DNA of 13,460 nt from CAYLNK01 sp964384675. GTDB taxonomy: Bacteria > Acidobacteriota > Thermoanaerobaculia > UBA5066. Made by a program: the position numbers and the translations under genes. Under the pieces are notes generated by a model. The model had not been told where the DNA came from and made no database searches. It saw only the letters and a list, made by a program, of their open reading frames with translations. The stretch lies in contig CAYLNK010000175.1 in NCBI GenBank assembly GCA_964384675.1, positions 1 through 13,460 on the forward strand, written 5' to 3'. Below are positions 5,763 to 13,460 of this stretch, one piece after another. Positions within the stretch are counted from its first letter, which is position 1. Each line of letters begins with the position of its first letter.

Positions 5763-7370
5763 TCAGGCCCGGGTGAAGAGGCGTTTGACGAGGTCGATGG
5801 TCTCATCGATCCAGCCGATCACCGCGAGGTCGGACTGCAGGGACGGCGGCGGGCTCGAGATCAGGGTGTCGCGGCGGATCAGGCGGCCGAAGTCGACGGT
5901 CACGGGCGAATGCCGGGGCGTCTTGCCGTCGCCCGAGAAGAACGCGACGCCCGCCCCCTCCATCACCCGGATCAGCTCCTGGGCCAGGATCCCGTAGGCG
6001 ATGGTCGTGGGGTGGAGGCCGTCGAGCGAAAAGAGGCCACCGGCGACGCGACCCTGCGGGGTCGACGTGAAGAAGCGCGAGTCGGGAACGGGGTCCAGGT
6101 CCTGCAGCGCGTCCGGCAGCGGATACGGCCGCCACCACGGCGGGCGCGCCGCAGGGTCGGTGATGTAGCGCCGCAGGGCGAGGCGGTCGAGGAGCCCGGC
6201 GGCGTCGAGGAGCCTCCAGTCCCGGCCGTCTCGCCGGGCCGCGCGCACGGAGTCGGCGATGGCGTCGTTGTACTGGTCGATCGCCGAGTCGATGGCGCGG
6301 CACTGGGCGCCCGTCAGGTGCGGGTCCTCGGCCGGGTCGAACTCCTCGTCGGAGATCCAGGGGCGCGTGTAGTACGGGAAGTAGCGCGAGCCGGGGGCGA
6401 CCTTCGTCGCGACGCCCCGCGCCAGGGGCGCGACGGTGACGTGGGGGACCGTGATCCAGACCACGTGCCTCGCCCGCACCTTCCGGATCTCGGCGACCAC
6501 GAGCGCGAGCTCCGCGGCGAAGTGCTCGGGGTCCCAGACCGTGAACCGCTCCTTGGCCGAGAGGTCCCCGTAGTCGGGGGCCTGGCTCCAGACGACCTCG
6601 AGCTGCAGGATCGTCTTCAGCGCGTTGTTGGCCCCCAGGAAGACGACGAGCGTCTCGATGCCGTCCCCTTCTCCCGGCGTCTCGAGCGTCCCGTCGGCTC
6701 CGTGGGCGGCGGCGGCTTCCAGGAGCGTGAGAGCGTTGCCCCCGGTGTCGCGCGCCGAGTGGAGCACCCGCAGCGCCGCGCGCTCGTTGGCGTTCTCCAC
6801 GACCTGCGAGAGCAGCTGGTCGGTGGGGGTGTGGAGCGAACGCTGGAGGCGGTCGGCGTTCCAGTCGAGGGCGTCCCTCAGGTCCCAGCCGTAGACCGCG
6901 AGGTTGTGGAGGATCCCCTGCCCGGAGGGCGGCTCCGAGCCGGGCCCCCGCTCCCACCAGTCCTCGACCTCGGCCATGAACTGGCGCAGCTCGAACGCGG
7001 CGAGCGGGACCTCCCAGGCCGAGAGGTCGGCCCCGACCGTCTTCTCGAGACGCCGGACGAGGAGCTCGAGGTTGAGCGGCAGGCCCCCGTAGCCGGGGTA
7101 CTGGGGCCGGCGGAACTGGCTCTCCCAGCCGAGCGCCTTGGCCACGAGGACCGGGTACGAAAGGTCGGTGTTGTGGATCGCCCCGCTCTGGAAGCCGTGG
7201 GTGAGCGAGTCGCCGATGGTGACCAGCCGGTGCCGCGGGCTCCCGCCTGGAGGGACGCTGACCGGGACCCCCAGGGTGGGATCCCACGCGGGCTCTTTCG
7301 CGTCGGAACGGATGTCGACGCTCGCCGGCGTCGCCGGGTCGCGCATGTCGTCGGTGATCGGTCGCGCCAC
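5763..7370 (-). CDS. Large SGNH/GDSL-family hydrolase without signal peptide
   Basis: SGNH hydrolases are serine esterases, lipases or acetyl esterases. The 535-residue protein shows the nucleophile block VTIGDSLTHG (S55), a block II-like NLAVYG (156-161, oxyanion Gly161), a block III GANNA (246-250) and the catalytic pair in DGLHPT (D450, H453). All four SGNH blocks are therefore in order. It is more than twice the size of a minimal SGNH domain: 190 residues separate blocks I and III and 200 separate block III from block V, so there are large insertions. No signal peptide or transmembrane segment is visible. The start is GTG at 7370, supported by GGGGAGG (7375-7381) four bases ahead; an ATG eight codons later lacks a ribosome-binding site. 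The substrate cannot be told. It could be a phospholipase-like or carbohydrate esterase, and pairing with GH25 suggests an envelope substrate. Confidence 0.85.
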   Translation of the reverse strand: MARPITDDMRDPATPASVDIRSDAKEPAWDPTLGVPVSVPPGGSPRHRLVTIGDSLTHGFQSGAIHNTDLSYPVLVAKALGWESQFRRPQYPGYGGLPLNLELLVRRLEKTVGADLSAWEVPLAAFELRQFMAEVEDWWERGPGSEPPSGQGILHNLAVYGWDLRDALDWNADRLQRSLHTPTDQLLSQVVENANERAALRVLHSARDTGGNALTLLEAAAAHGADGTLETPGEGDGIETLVVFLGANNALKTILQLEVVWSQAPDYGDLSAKERFTVWDPEHFAAELALVVAEIRKVRARHVVWITVPHVTVAPLARGVATKVAPGSRYFPYYTRPWISDEEFDPAEDPHLTGAQCRAIDSAIDQYNDAIADSVRAARRDGRDWRLLDAAGLLDRLALRRYITDPAARPPWWRPYPLPDALQDLDPVPDSRFFTSTPQGRVAGGLFSLDGLHPTTIAYGILAQELIRVMEGAGVAFFSGDGKTPRHSPVTVDFGRLIRRDTLISSPPPSLQSDLAVIGWIDETIDLVKRLFTRA

Positions 7371-7442
7371 GGGGCCTCCCCACGGGCCGCGGTCCGGCCC
7401 GCATCAAGAGAGTCCCTTCAGAGGCTCCGGAGTGGCCCCCGG
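7371..7442 (-). promoter_or_regulatory. Gap between efflux operon and SGNH gene, with two small inverted repeats
   Basis: This is the longest gap (72 bp) in the minus-strand run of eight genes, so it may hold a promoter or processing site separating the efflux genes from the hydrolase genes. In the minus-strand RNA it contains a six-base-pair stem with a five-base loop (7384-7400, gggccg/cggccc). Immediately before the GTG start lies GGGGaggCCCC (7371-7381), which could fold over the Shine-Dalgarno. No T-run follows either stem, so neither looks like an intrinsic terminator. No -35/-10 pair was convincing. Confidence 0.4.
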
Positions 7443-8828
7443 TCAGCGCCGCGGGGCCTCCCAGGAGCCGCCCAGGGCCTTGTAGAGTCCGGCGAGCGCG
7501 GTGAGCCGGTTCCGGCGCGTCTGGGCGAGCGCCGTTTCGGTGCCGAAGAGCTGCTGGAGCGCGTCGAGGACCTCGAAGTACGCCGAGAGGCCCGACTCGT
7601 ACCGGAGCGAGGCGAGCCGTACGGCCTCCCGGGTCGCGGCCACGGCCCTCTCCCGCTGCGCCTCCTCGTCGGCGAGCTTCTGCATCGAGACGAGGCTCGT
7701 CGAGACTTCCCCGAGCGCCCGGTTCACGGCCTGCTCGAAGGAGAGCCGGGCCGCGTCGAGCTGGGCGCGCGCAACGCGCTCCTGGGCCCGAAGCTTCCCT
7801 CCCTGGAAGAGGGGTGCGAAGAGCCCCGCGCCGATCGACCAGGTGCGCCCGGCGGCGAAGAGATCGCCGAGCTCGGGGCTCTGGCCGCCGAGGAGGCCGG
7901 TGAGGCTGAAGGCCGGGAAGAGCGCGGCGTGCGCCGCACCGACGTTCGCGTTGGCGGCGACGAGGTCCTGCTCGGCCCGGCGCAGGTCGGGCCGGCGGGC
8001 GAGGAGAGCGGCCGGAAGCCCCGCGGGGATGGACGGCGGTAGCGGCTGGCCGGTCAGCCCGGCGCCGCGCGCGATCGGTCCCGGGGCGCGCCCGAGGAGG
8101 AGCGAGATCTGGCTCTCCTTCGCCACGATCCGCTGCTCGAGGAGCGGGATCTGCGCCGACGCGTTGGCGAGCAGGGCCTCGGCCCGCGCCGTCTCGAGCC
8201 CCGACGCGGCACCTCCCTCCAGGCGGCGGCTGAAGAGGTCGAAGGTGTCCTGGAACGCGCCCCGGTTGCGGCGCGCGATGGCGAGCTCCTCGTCGAGCTC
8301 GCGGAGATCGAAGTAGGCGGAGGCGACGTCGGTCACCAGGGTGAGGCCGACGGCGCGCCTTCCCTCCTCCGACGAGAGGAGCTGCGCGCGCGCCGCCTCG
8401 TTCAGCCGGCGGATCCGCCCCCAGACGTCGATCTCCCACGAGACGGACGCGTTCGCGGTGACGAGCGATCCGGTGGCGTCGCTCGGCGAGGCGTAGGTCG
8501 AGGTATGGGCGCGGAGCGCGGCGGCGGAGGCGTTCACGGACGGGAGCCACGCGGCGCCCGCGATTCCGTATCGCGCCCGCGCTTCCTCGACGCGCGCGGC
8601 GGCGATCCGCAGGTCGTACCCGTCCCGGAGCGCCTCGTCGACGAGCGCGCGCAGCGCCGGGTCGGAGAAGAGGTCCCACCAGGCGCGGTCGGCGAGGGAA
8701 TCGGGGCCGGCCGGCGAGCCCGAGCCGTAGAAGGCGGCCGGCTCCGGCACGGCCGGCCGGCGGTAGTCGGGTCCCGACACGCAGCCGAAGAGCGTCGCCG
8801 CGAGGAGGAGGAGGAGCGGTCGTCTCAT
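7443..8828 (-). CDS. NodT-family outer-membrane efflux lipoprotein (TolC-like channel)
   Basis: This is the outer-membrane exit duct of the tripartite efflux pump encoded just upstream. The 461-residue protein starts with a lipoprotein signal peptide ending in the lipobox LFGC (C16). It is followed by the classic NodT/OprM opening GPDYRRPAVPEP. Two outer-membrane efflux protein repeats follow (roughly 55-245 and 265-450), rich in Ala/Leu/Glu/Arg helices. Typical runs are SWEIDVWGRIRR, ARRPDLRRAEQDL, LGEVSTSL and YESGLSAYFEVLDALQ. Its ATG overlaps the RND pump stop as ATGA, with GGAG about nine bases ahead, so translation is probably coupled. It is the last gene of the tight pump block; the next gene follows after 72 bp. 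The family is certain, the exported compounds are not. Confidence 0.94.
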   Translation of the reverse strand: MRRPLLLLLAATLFGCVSGPDYRRPAVPEPAAFYGSGSPAGPDSLADRAWWDLFSDPALRALVDEALRDGYDLRIAAARVEEARARYGIAGAAWLPSVNASAAALRAHTSTYASPSDATGSLVTANASVSWEIDVWGRIRRLNEAARAQLLSSEEGRRAVGLTLVTDVASAYFDLRELDEELAIARRNRGAFQDTFDLFSRRLEGGAASGLETARAEALLANASAQIPLLEQRIVAKESQISLLLGRAPGPIARGAGLTGQPLPPSIPAGLPAALLARRPDLRRAEQDLVAANANVGAAHAALFPAFSLTGLLGGQSPELGDLFAAGRTWSIGAGLFAPLFQGGKLRAQERVARAQLDAARLSFEQAVNRALGEVSTSLVSMQKLADEEAQRERAVAATREAVRLASLRYESGLSAYFEVLDALQQLFGTETALAQTRRNRLTALAGLYKALGGSWEAPRR

Positions 8829-11800
8829 CGATGCGGCTCCAGGGCCGTGGCCACCGGGGCCGGGCCGCCCGCGCGCCGCCCGGAGCCGAGGCGCCCTTCC
8901 ACGACGACGAAGAGCACGGGGATCAGGAAGATGGCGAGGCAGGTGGCCGAGAGCATCCCGGCCACGACCACGGTACCGAGGATCCGGCGCGACGCCGCGC
9001 CGGCGCCGCTCGCCATCCAGAGCGGCACGCAGCCCAGGATGAACGCGAAGGACGTCATGAGGATCGGGCGGAGGCGGAGCCGCGCGCCCCGGAGCGCGGC
9101 CCCGGCGAGGTCATGGCTCTTCTCGTACTCGGTCCTGGCGAACTCCACGATCAGGATCGCGTTCTTGGCGGCGAGCCCGATCAGCACGATGAGGCCGATC
9201 TGCCCGTAGACGTCGAAGTCGAACCTCCGGAGGAAGAGGCCGAGGAACCCGCCCAGGACGGCGACCGGCACCGAGAGGAGGACGCTCATCGGCAGCGACC
9301 AGCTCTCGTAGAGCGCGGCCAGGATGAGGAAGACGAAGACGAGCGAGAGCGCGAAGATCGGCCCCGTCGTGCCCGCCGCCTTCCGCTCCTGGTACGACAG
9401 GTCGGCCCAGTCGAAGCCGATCTCGCGGGGAAGGACCTCTCGTCCCACCTCCTCGAGCGCCTCCATCGCCTGACCCGAGCTGTACCCCGGCGCGGCGCTC
9501 CCCGTCACCTGCGCCGCGCGGTAGAGGTTGAAGCGCTGCGTGTACTCCGGCCCCGAGCTGTGCCGGATCGTCGTGACGGCCGAGAGCGGCACCATCTTCC
9601 CGTCGTTGTTCCGCACGAAGAAGCCCCCGATGTCCTCGGGGTTCACCCGGTCCGAGGCGTCGGCCTGCATGAAGACGCGCCACTGGCGCCCGAAACGGTT
9701 GAACTGGTTGACGAACGTGCCGCCCAGGAACGTCTGCAGGCTCTGGTAGACGTCTGCCACGGCGACCCCCTGCTTGAGCGCCTTGTCGCGGTCCACGTCC
9801 ACGAACACCTGCGGCACGGCGGCGCGGAAGCTGCTGTTGACCGTCTGCAGCTCCGGACGCTTGCGGGCCGCCTCCAGGAACTTCTGCAGGTTCTCGTTCA
9901 GGAAGGCGGGCGTCGAGCCGCTCCGGTCCTGGAGCCAGAGCGAGAAGCCGCCGGAGGCGCCGAGGCCCGGGATGGCCGGCGGCGGGAAGCCGAAGACGGT
10001 GGCCTCGGGGATCTCGGTCCGGAACCGCTTGTTCAGCCCGTCGATGAGCGTTCGCGCGTCCAGCTTGCCACGCTCGTCCCACGGGTCGAGCGAGACGAAG
10101 AAGAAGCCGTTGTACGAGGCCGAGACGAAGGAGAGGAGGCTGAAGCCCGCGACGGTGTTGTAGTACCTCACGCCCTTCGTGTCGCGAAGGATCGCCTCGA
10201 TCTTCCGGCAGACGTCGTCGGTCCGCTGCAGCGAGGCGGCGTCGGGGAGCTGTACGTTCAGGTAGAAGTAGCCCATGTCCTCGTCGGGTACGAAGCTGGA
10301 CGGAAGGCGCCTGCCCAGCCCCCCGGCCGCCACCGCGAAGGCCAGGAGGAGGACGCCGGCGAGCACCGTCCGCCGGACGAGCATCGCCGACACGCTCACG
10401 TAGGTGCGCTGGCCGCGGTCGAAGAGCCTGTTGAAGAGGCCGAAGAAGCGGGCGAGGGGGCCGTGCGACTCCTTCCGGGGGCGGAGCAGCAGGGCCGCGA
10501 GGGCGGGGGAGAGGGAGAGCGCGTTGAACGCCGAGATCAGGACCGAGATCGCGATCGTCACCGCGAACTGGCGGTTGAGCCGGCCCTGGATGCCGCTCAG
10601 GAACGCCACCGGCAGGAAGACCGACGACAGGATGAGCGCGATGGCGACGACCGGCCCCGAGACCTCCTTCATCGCCTGGAGCGTCGCCGCGCGCGGCGTC
10701 ATCCCTTCCCCGATGTGGTGCTCGACCGCCTCCACCACGACGATGGCGTCGTCCACCACCAGGCCGATGGCGAGCACCAGGCCGAAGAGCGAGAGCGTGT
10801 TGATCGAGAAGCCGAGGAGCGGGAAGACCGCGAACGTGCCGATGAGCGACACCGGCACCGCGACGAGCGGGATCAGCGTGGCGCGCCAGCTCTGGAGGAA
10901 GAGGAAGACCACGAGGAGGACGAGGAGCATCGCCTCGAGGAGCGTGATCACGATCTCCCGGATCCCCTCGGTGACCGGCGCGGTCGTGTCGACGGAGACC
11001 GCGAAGTCCATGTCGTCGGGGAAGCGCTGGCGGAGCTGCCGCATCGCCGCGCGGACCGCTTCCGAGACCGCGAGCGCGTTGGAGCCGGGGGCCTGGTAGA
11101 TGGCGATGATCGAGGCGGGCTTGCCGTTCATCCGGCCCACCTGCTTGTAGGAGAGCGCGCCGAGCTCGATCCGGGACACGTCGCCGAGCCGGACGGTCGA
11201 GCCGTCCGGGTTCAGCCGCACGACGATCCTCGCGAACTCCTCCGGCGTCGAGAGCCGGCCCTGCGACCTCACGGCGTACGTGAACTCCTGCCCCCTCGGC
11301 GCCGGCTCCCCGCCGATCTGTCCGGCCGGATTCACGGCGCTCTGCTGCTGCACCGCGCGGACGAGGTCGGCGGTGGTCAGGCCCAGCTTCGCCATCACGT
11401 CCGGGTGGACCCAGACGCGCATGGCGTACTCGGACGCGCCGAAGTTGAGGACCTGCCCGACGCCCGGGACCCGGTAGAGAGCGTCGTTCACGTTGATGAG
11501 CGCGTAGTTCCCGAGGAAGAGCCCGTCGTACGAGCCCTTCGGCGAGAACAGGGAGATCAGCAGGAGCGGCGTCCCCTGCGTCTTCCGGTAGGTGAGGCCG
11601 AACTGGTTCACCTCGACGGGAAGGCTCGGAACGGCCTGGGCGACGCGGTTCTGGGCGTTCACCTGGTCGGCGTTCCGGTCGGTGCCGACGTCGAAGGTGA
11701 CCCGGACGTTGACCGTCCCGTCGTTGGCGTTGACCGACTGGAGGTACAGCATGTCCTCGACGCCGTTCATCTGCTGCTCGATCGGCGTCGCGACCGACTG

Positions 11801-11974
11801 CTCGACGGTGAGGGCGTCGGCGCCGGGATACGAGCCCTGGATCTGGATCAGCGGCGGGACGATGTCGGGGAACTGGGCCACGGGGAGGCCGATCATCGCG
11901 ATCAGGCCGCCCAGGACCGTCAGGATCGAGATGACGATCGCGACGATCGGCCGGTTGATGAAGAAGCGGGCCAC
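8825..11974 (-). CDS. HAE1-family RND efflux pump inner-membrane transporter (AcrB/MexF-like)
   Basis: This is the proton-driven inner-membrane pump of a tripartite system, exporting hydrophobic or amphiphilic compounds. The 1049-residue length is normal for HAE1. The first transmembrane helix is at about 10-30, followed by a large periplasmic domain. Helices 2-6 lie at about 340-495 and carry the proton-relay aspartates in IGLVVDDAIVVVE (D408, D409). A second periplasmic domain spans about 560-870, including the glycine-rich loop IPGLGASGGF (668-677). The last helices (870-1027) contain the relay lysine in LAAKNAILIVEFA (K937). The DD pair and overall similarity to MexF/OqxB/BpeF-type pumps argue for a multidrug rather than a heavy-metal (CusA-like) subfamily. 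The start is GTG at 11974 with GGGGAGG (11982-11988) seven bases ahead, lying over the adaptor stop. It is four bases after the adaptor gene and overlaps the outer-membrane factor by ATGA. Confidence 0.96.
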   Translation of the reverse strand: MARFFINRPIVAIVISILTVLGGLIAMIGLPVAQFPDIVPPLIQIQGSYPGADALTVEQSVATPIEQQMNGVEDMLYLQSVNANDGTVNVRVTFDVGTDRNADQVNAQNRVAQAVPSLPVEVNQFGLTYRKTQGTPLLLISLFSPKGSYDGLFLGNYALINVNDALYRVPGVGQVLNFGASEYAMRVWVHPDVMAKLGLTTADLVRAVQQQSAVNPAGQIGGEPAPRGQEFTYAVRSQGRLSTPEEFARIVVRLNPDGSTVRLGDVSRIELGALSYKQVGRMNGKPASIIAIYQAPGSNALAVSEAVRAAMRQLRQRFPDDMDFAVSVDTTAPVTEGIREIVITLLEAMLLVLLVVFLFLQSWRATLIPLVAVPVSLIGTFAVFPLLGFSINTLSLFGLVLAIGLVVDDAIVVVEAVEHHIGEGMTPRAATLQAMKEVSGPVVAIALILSSVFLPVAFLSGIQGRLNRQFAVTIAISVLISAFNALSLSPALAALLLRPRKESHGPLARFFGLFNRLFDRGQRTYVSVSAMLVRRTVLAGVLLLAFAVAAGGLGRRLPSSFVPDEDMGYFYLNVQLPDAASLQRTDDVCRKIEAILRDTKGVRYYNTVAGFSLLSFVSASYNGFFFVSLDPWDERGKLDARTLIDGLNKRFRTEIPEATVFGFPPPAIPGLGASGGFSLWLQDRSGSTPAFLNENLQKFLEAARKRPELQTVNSSFRAAVPQVFVDVDRDKALKQGVAVADVYQSLQTFLGGTFVNQFNRFGRQWRVFMQADASDRVNPEDIGGFFVRNNDGKMVPLSAVTTIRHSSGPEYTQRFNLYRAAQVTGSAAPGYSSGQAMEALEEVGREVLPREIGFDWADLSYQERKAAGTTGPIFALSLVFVFLILAALYESWSLPMSVLLSVPVAVLGGFLGLFLRRFDFDVYGQIGLIVLIGLAAKNAILIVEFARTEYEKSHDLAGAALRGARLRLRPILMTSFAFILGCVPLWMASGAGAASRRILGTVVVAGMLSATCLAIFLIPVLFVVVEGRLGSGRRAGGPAPVATALEPHR

Positions 11975-11978
11975 GGCG

Positions 11979-13115
11979 TCACCTCCCCGCGGTGGACGCG
12001 AGCGGCGGGGCGGCCTCCGGCGCCGCGGACGCGCTCACCGGGGCGACGGTCGCGCCGGCCTTCACACGGGAGAAGCCCTCCACGACGACGCGCTCGCCCG
12101 GCTTCAGCCCCTCGGTGACGATCCAGAGGCTGCCGACCCGTTCCGCGACCTTCACGGGGCGGATCTCGGCGACGTCGCCGGGTCCGACCACGCCCACCTG
12201 GAAGGCCCCCTGCATCTCGTTGACGGCGCGCTGCGGCACGAGGAGCGCTCCATGCCGCATCTTCACGATGGCCCGCACCTTCGCGTACTGGCCGGGGCGG
12301 AGGAGGTTCCCGGGGTTCGGGAAGAGACCGATCGCGGCGATCGTGCCGGTCTTCACGTCCACCTCGCGGCCGGTCAGGAGCAGGCGCCCCTTCTGCGGGA
12401 AGGCGCTGCCATCGACGAGCAGCAGCTCCAGCTCCGCGCCCCGCATCTCGGGGTCACGCTGGAGCGCCAGGTACTCCTGCTCGCTCAGCTGGTACAGCAC
12501 GCGGATCGGGTCGACCTTGGAGACCGTGGTGAGGACGGTCTGCGGTCCGACGAGGTCCCCGACCTGCTGGGACGCGATGCCGGCGATACCGTCGACGGGG
12601 GAGACGACCTTGGTGAAGGAGAGGTTCAGGCGGGACTGCTCGACCGCCGCCTGGAGCGCCCCGACCGTGGCCTTCGCGCCCCGCTCGGCGGAGCGGGCGT
12701 TGTCGAGCTCCTGCTGGCTGATCGCCTTCTGGGCCGCGAGGGGCTCGAAGCGGGCGACGTCGCGCTCCGCCTTGGCGAGGCTCGCCTTCGCCTGCTCGAG
12801 GTTCGCCTCGGCCTGCCGCAGCTGGGCCTCGAGCTGCCGCGGGTCGATCTCGAAGAGGAGCTGGCCCTGTCGGACCAGGCTCCCCTCGTCGTAGGCCCGG
12901 CGCATGAGGTAGCCGTCGACCTTGGGCCGGATGTCGGCGTTGACGTCTCCCTCCGTGGTGCCGATCCACTCCCGGTAGAGCTTCTCGTCGCGCTGGACGA
13001 CGGGCGCGACGACCACTTTGGGAGGTGGCGGCGCGGCCTTGGTCTCCGGCCTGTGGCAGGCCGTAAGGAGGAGCGGGAGGGCGAGCGGCAGCAGGCGGGG
13101 CTTTCGGGGAGTCAT
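11979..13115 (-). CDS. RND efflux periplasmic adaptor lipoprotein (AcrA/MexA-like membrane fusion protein)
   Basis: This protein links the inner-membrane pump to the outer-membrane channel in the periplasm. The 378-residue precursor has a lipoprotein signal peptide with lipobox LLTAC (C20) and a Pro-rich linker (APPPPKVVV). The membrane-proximal and barrel-sandwich half-motif is ADIRPKVDGYL (60-70). A long coiled-coil alpha-hairpin rich in Ala/Gln/Glu follows at about 95-165 (EAQLRQAEANLEQAKASLAK). The second half of the lipoyl-like domain is TKVVSPVDGIAG, and beta-barrel segments follow (LRPGQYAKVRAIV, ALLVPQRAV). The C-terminal membrane-proximal part ends in an Ala/Pro-rich tail. The ATG at 13115 overlaps the universal stress gene stop as ATGA, with GAGGAG ahead. 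The next gene, the pump, begins four bases after its stop, so the three-part pump is one operon. Confidence 0.95.
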   Translation of the reverse strand: MTPRKPRLLPLALPLLLTACHRPETKAAPPPPKVVVAPVVQRDEKLYREWIGTTEGDVNADIRPKVDGYLMRRAYDEGSLVRQGQLLFEIDPRQLEAQLRQAEANLEQAKASLAKAERDVARFEPLAAQKAISQQELDNARSAERGAKATVGALQAAVEQSRLNLSFTKVVSPVDGIAGIASQQVGDLVGPQTVLTTVSKVDPIRVLYQLSEQEYLALQRDPEMRGAELELLLVDGSAFPQKGRLLLTGREVDVKTGTIAAIGLFPNPGNLLRPGQYAKVRAIVKMRHGALLVPQRAVNEMQGAFQVGVVGPGDVAEIRPVKVAERVGSLWIVTEGLKPGERVVVEGFSRVKAGATVAPVSASAAPEAAPPLASTAGR

Positions 13116-13460
13116 TCGGGGCTCTCCTCGTCCGGGGCCGGGCCGCGGACGGTCAGCACGGGGAGGTCGGAGGCGCGCACGACGTGGTGCGCGGTCGAGC
13201 CGAAGAGGTGCGGGTGGACCCCGACGACGAGAAGGTCGGCGGACTCCTCGACCGCGCGGCGGACGAGCTGGCGATGGGCGCGGCCCGGGACGACGACGGT
13301 CCGGACGGCCACGTCCGTCGTGTCGAGCGCCGCGACCGCGGCCGCCAAGCCGTCCTTCGCCTCCACCAGGAGTCCCTCCCGCGTCGACGGCGGGACGAGC
13401 CCGCGCGCTCCGCCGTCCGGCAGCTCGGGCACGGCGTGCAGCACCACGAGCTCCGCACCC
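13112..13460 (-). CDS. Universal stress protein (UspA family), N-terminus cut by window edge
   Basis: About 115 C-terminal residues are present; the frame runs off the right edge, and the visible start reads GAELVVLHAVPE, a typical first or repeated Usp beta-strand. The C-terminal Usp core is clear: HRQLVRRAVEESADLLVVGV, then FGSTAHHVV and SDLPVLTVRG. Usp proteins are small cytosolic proteins tied to stress adaptation, many binding ATP through G-2X-G-9X-G(S/T). Here that region reads GVHPHLFGS: the second Gly is Pro and the loop is several residues short, so nucleotide binding is doubtful. It overlaps the adaptor gene by ATGA, making it a cotranscribed leader of the efflux operon. Whether it is a single- or tandem-domain Usp cannot be told. 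Confidence 0.88.
   Translation of the reverse strand, partial: GAELVVLHAVPELPDGGARGLVPPSTREGLLVEAKDGLAAAVAALDTTDVAVRTVVVPGRAHRQLVRRAVEESADLLVVGVHPHLFGSTAHHVVRASDLPVLTVRGPAPDEESPE

Noticed and set aside
5100..8042. A 980-codon plus-strand open frame opposite the GH25, SGNH and NodT genes
   Set aside because: It spans three recognised genes and their gaps in antisense, and it is compositionally biased without any domain.
8825..11974. Heavy-metal (CusA/CzcA-type) RND pump
   Set aside because: The TM4 motif is the HAE1-type VVDDAIVVVE and the neighbours are standard multidrug-type adaptor and NodT channel. There is no metal-binding protein or Met/His-rich region nearby.
8831..12118. A 1095-codon open frame on the plus strand opposite the RND pump gene
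   Set aside because: Its translation is low-complexity Arg/Glu/Asp/His/Val-rich text with no family motif. It mirrors the codon bias of the well-supported RND gene, so it is a high-GC antisense artefact.
1..13460. CRISPR arrays, insertion sequences, tRNA or rRNA genes and intrinsic terminators
   Set aside because: None was seen on reading through: no regular repeat-spacer pattern, no transposase-like protein, no cloverleaf-like run, and no GC stem followed by a T-run at gene ends.

Overview
This is a dense, very GC-rich bacterial window. Eight consecutive genes read on the minus strand from the right edge down to about position 3078. One plus-strand gene (cysK) converges on them, and a further minus-strand gene with a partial successor lies at the left end. 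The organism is Gram-negative: it carries a complete RND tripartite efflux pump with an outer-membrane lipoprotein. The YpdA-type bacillithiol-disulfide-reductase homologue, the long EpsC-type serine acetyltransferase and the base composition fit a high-GC bacillithiol-using lineage. Acidobacteriota is my best guess, but this is inference and not proven. No tRNA, rRNA, CRISPR, insertion sequence or intrinsic terminator was recognised.

Right third (about 7.4-13.5 kb): a tightly coupled minus-strand operon holds a universal stress protein (cut by the edge), an RND periplasmic adaptor lipoprotein, an AcrB/MexF-like HAE1 RND pump and a NodT-family outer-membrane factor. Neighbouring genes overlap by ATGA or are 4 bp apart, so the pump parts are probably made together. 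The leading Usp suggests stress-linked expression.

Middle (about 3.1-7.4 kb): after a 72-bp gap, the same strand carries a large SGNH/GDSL hydrolase and a GH25 muramidase-like protein, both without signal peptides. They are followed by a YpdA-like FAD/NAD(P)H oxidoreductase and a serine O-acetyltransferase (cysE). On the opposite strand, converging with only 4 bp between stop codons, is O-acetylserine sulfhydrylase (cysK). CysE and CysK together turn serine into cysteine. YpdA homologues keep bacillithiol, a cysteine-derived thiol, reduced, so these three genes look like a thiol supply-and-recycling module. The CysE C-terminus ends in GDGI, the type of tail that docks into CysK.

Left end (1-2.0 kb): a secreted DUF3857/transglutaminase-like protein whose catalytic Cys, His and Asp positions all appear substituted. 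It is followed by the first codons of a probable next gene that starts by a GTGA overlap.

Most worth checking: the pseudo-transglutaminase, the Cys-to-Val change in the YpdA FAD motif, the CysE docking tail beside convergent cysK, and the leaderless muramidase/SGNH pair. I did not see a clearly new multi-gene defence or mobile system.
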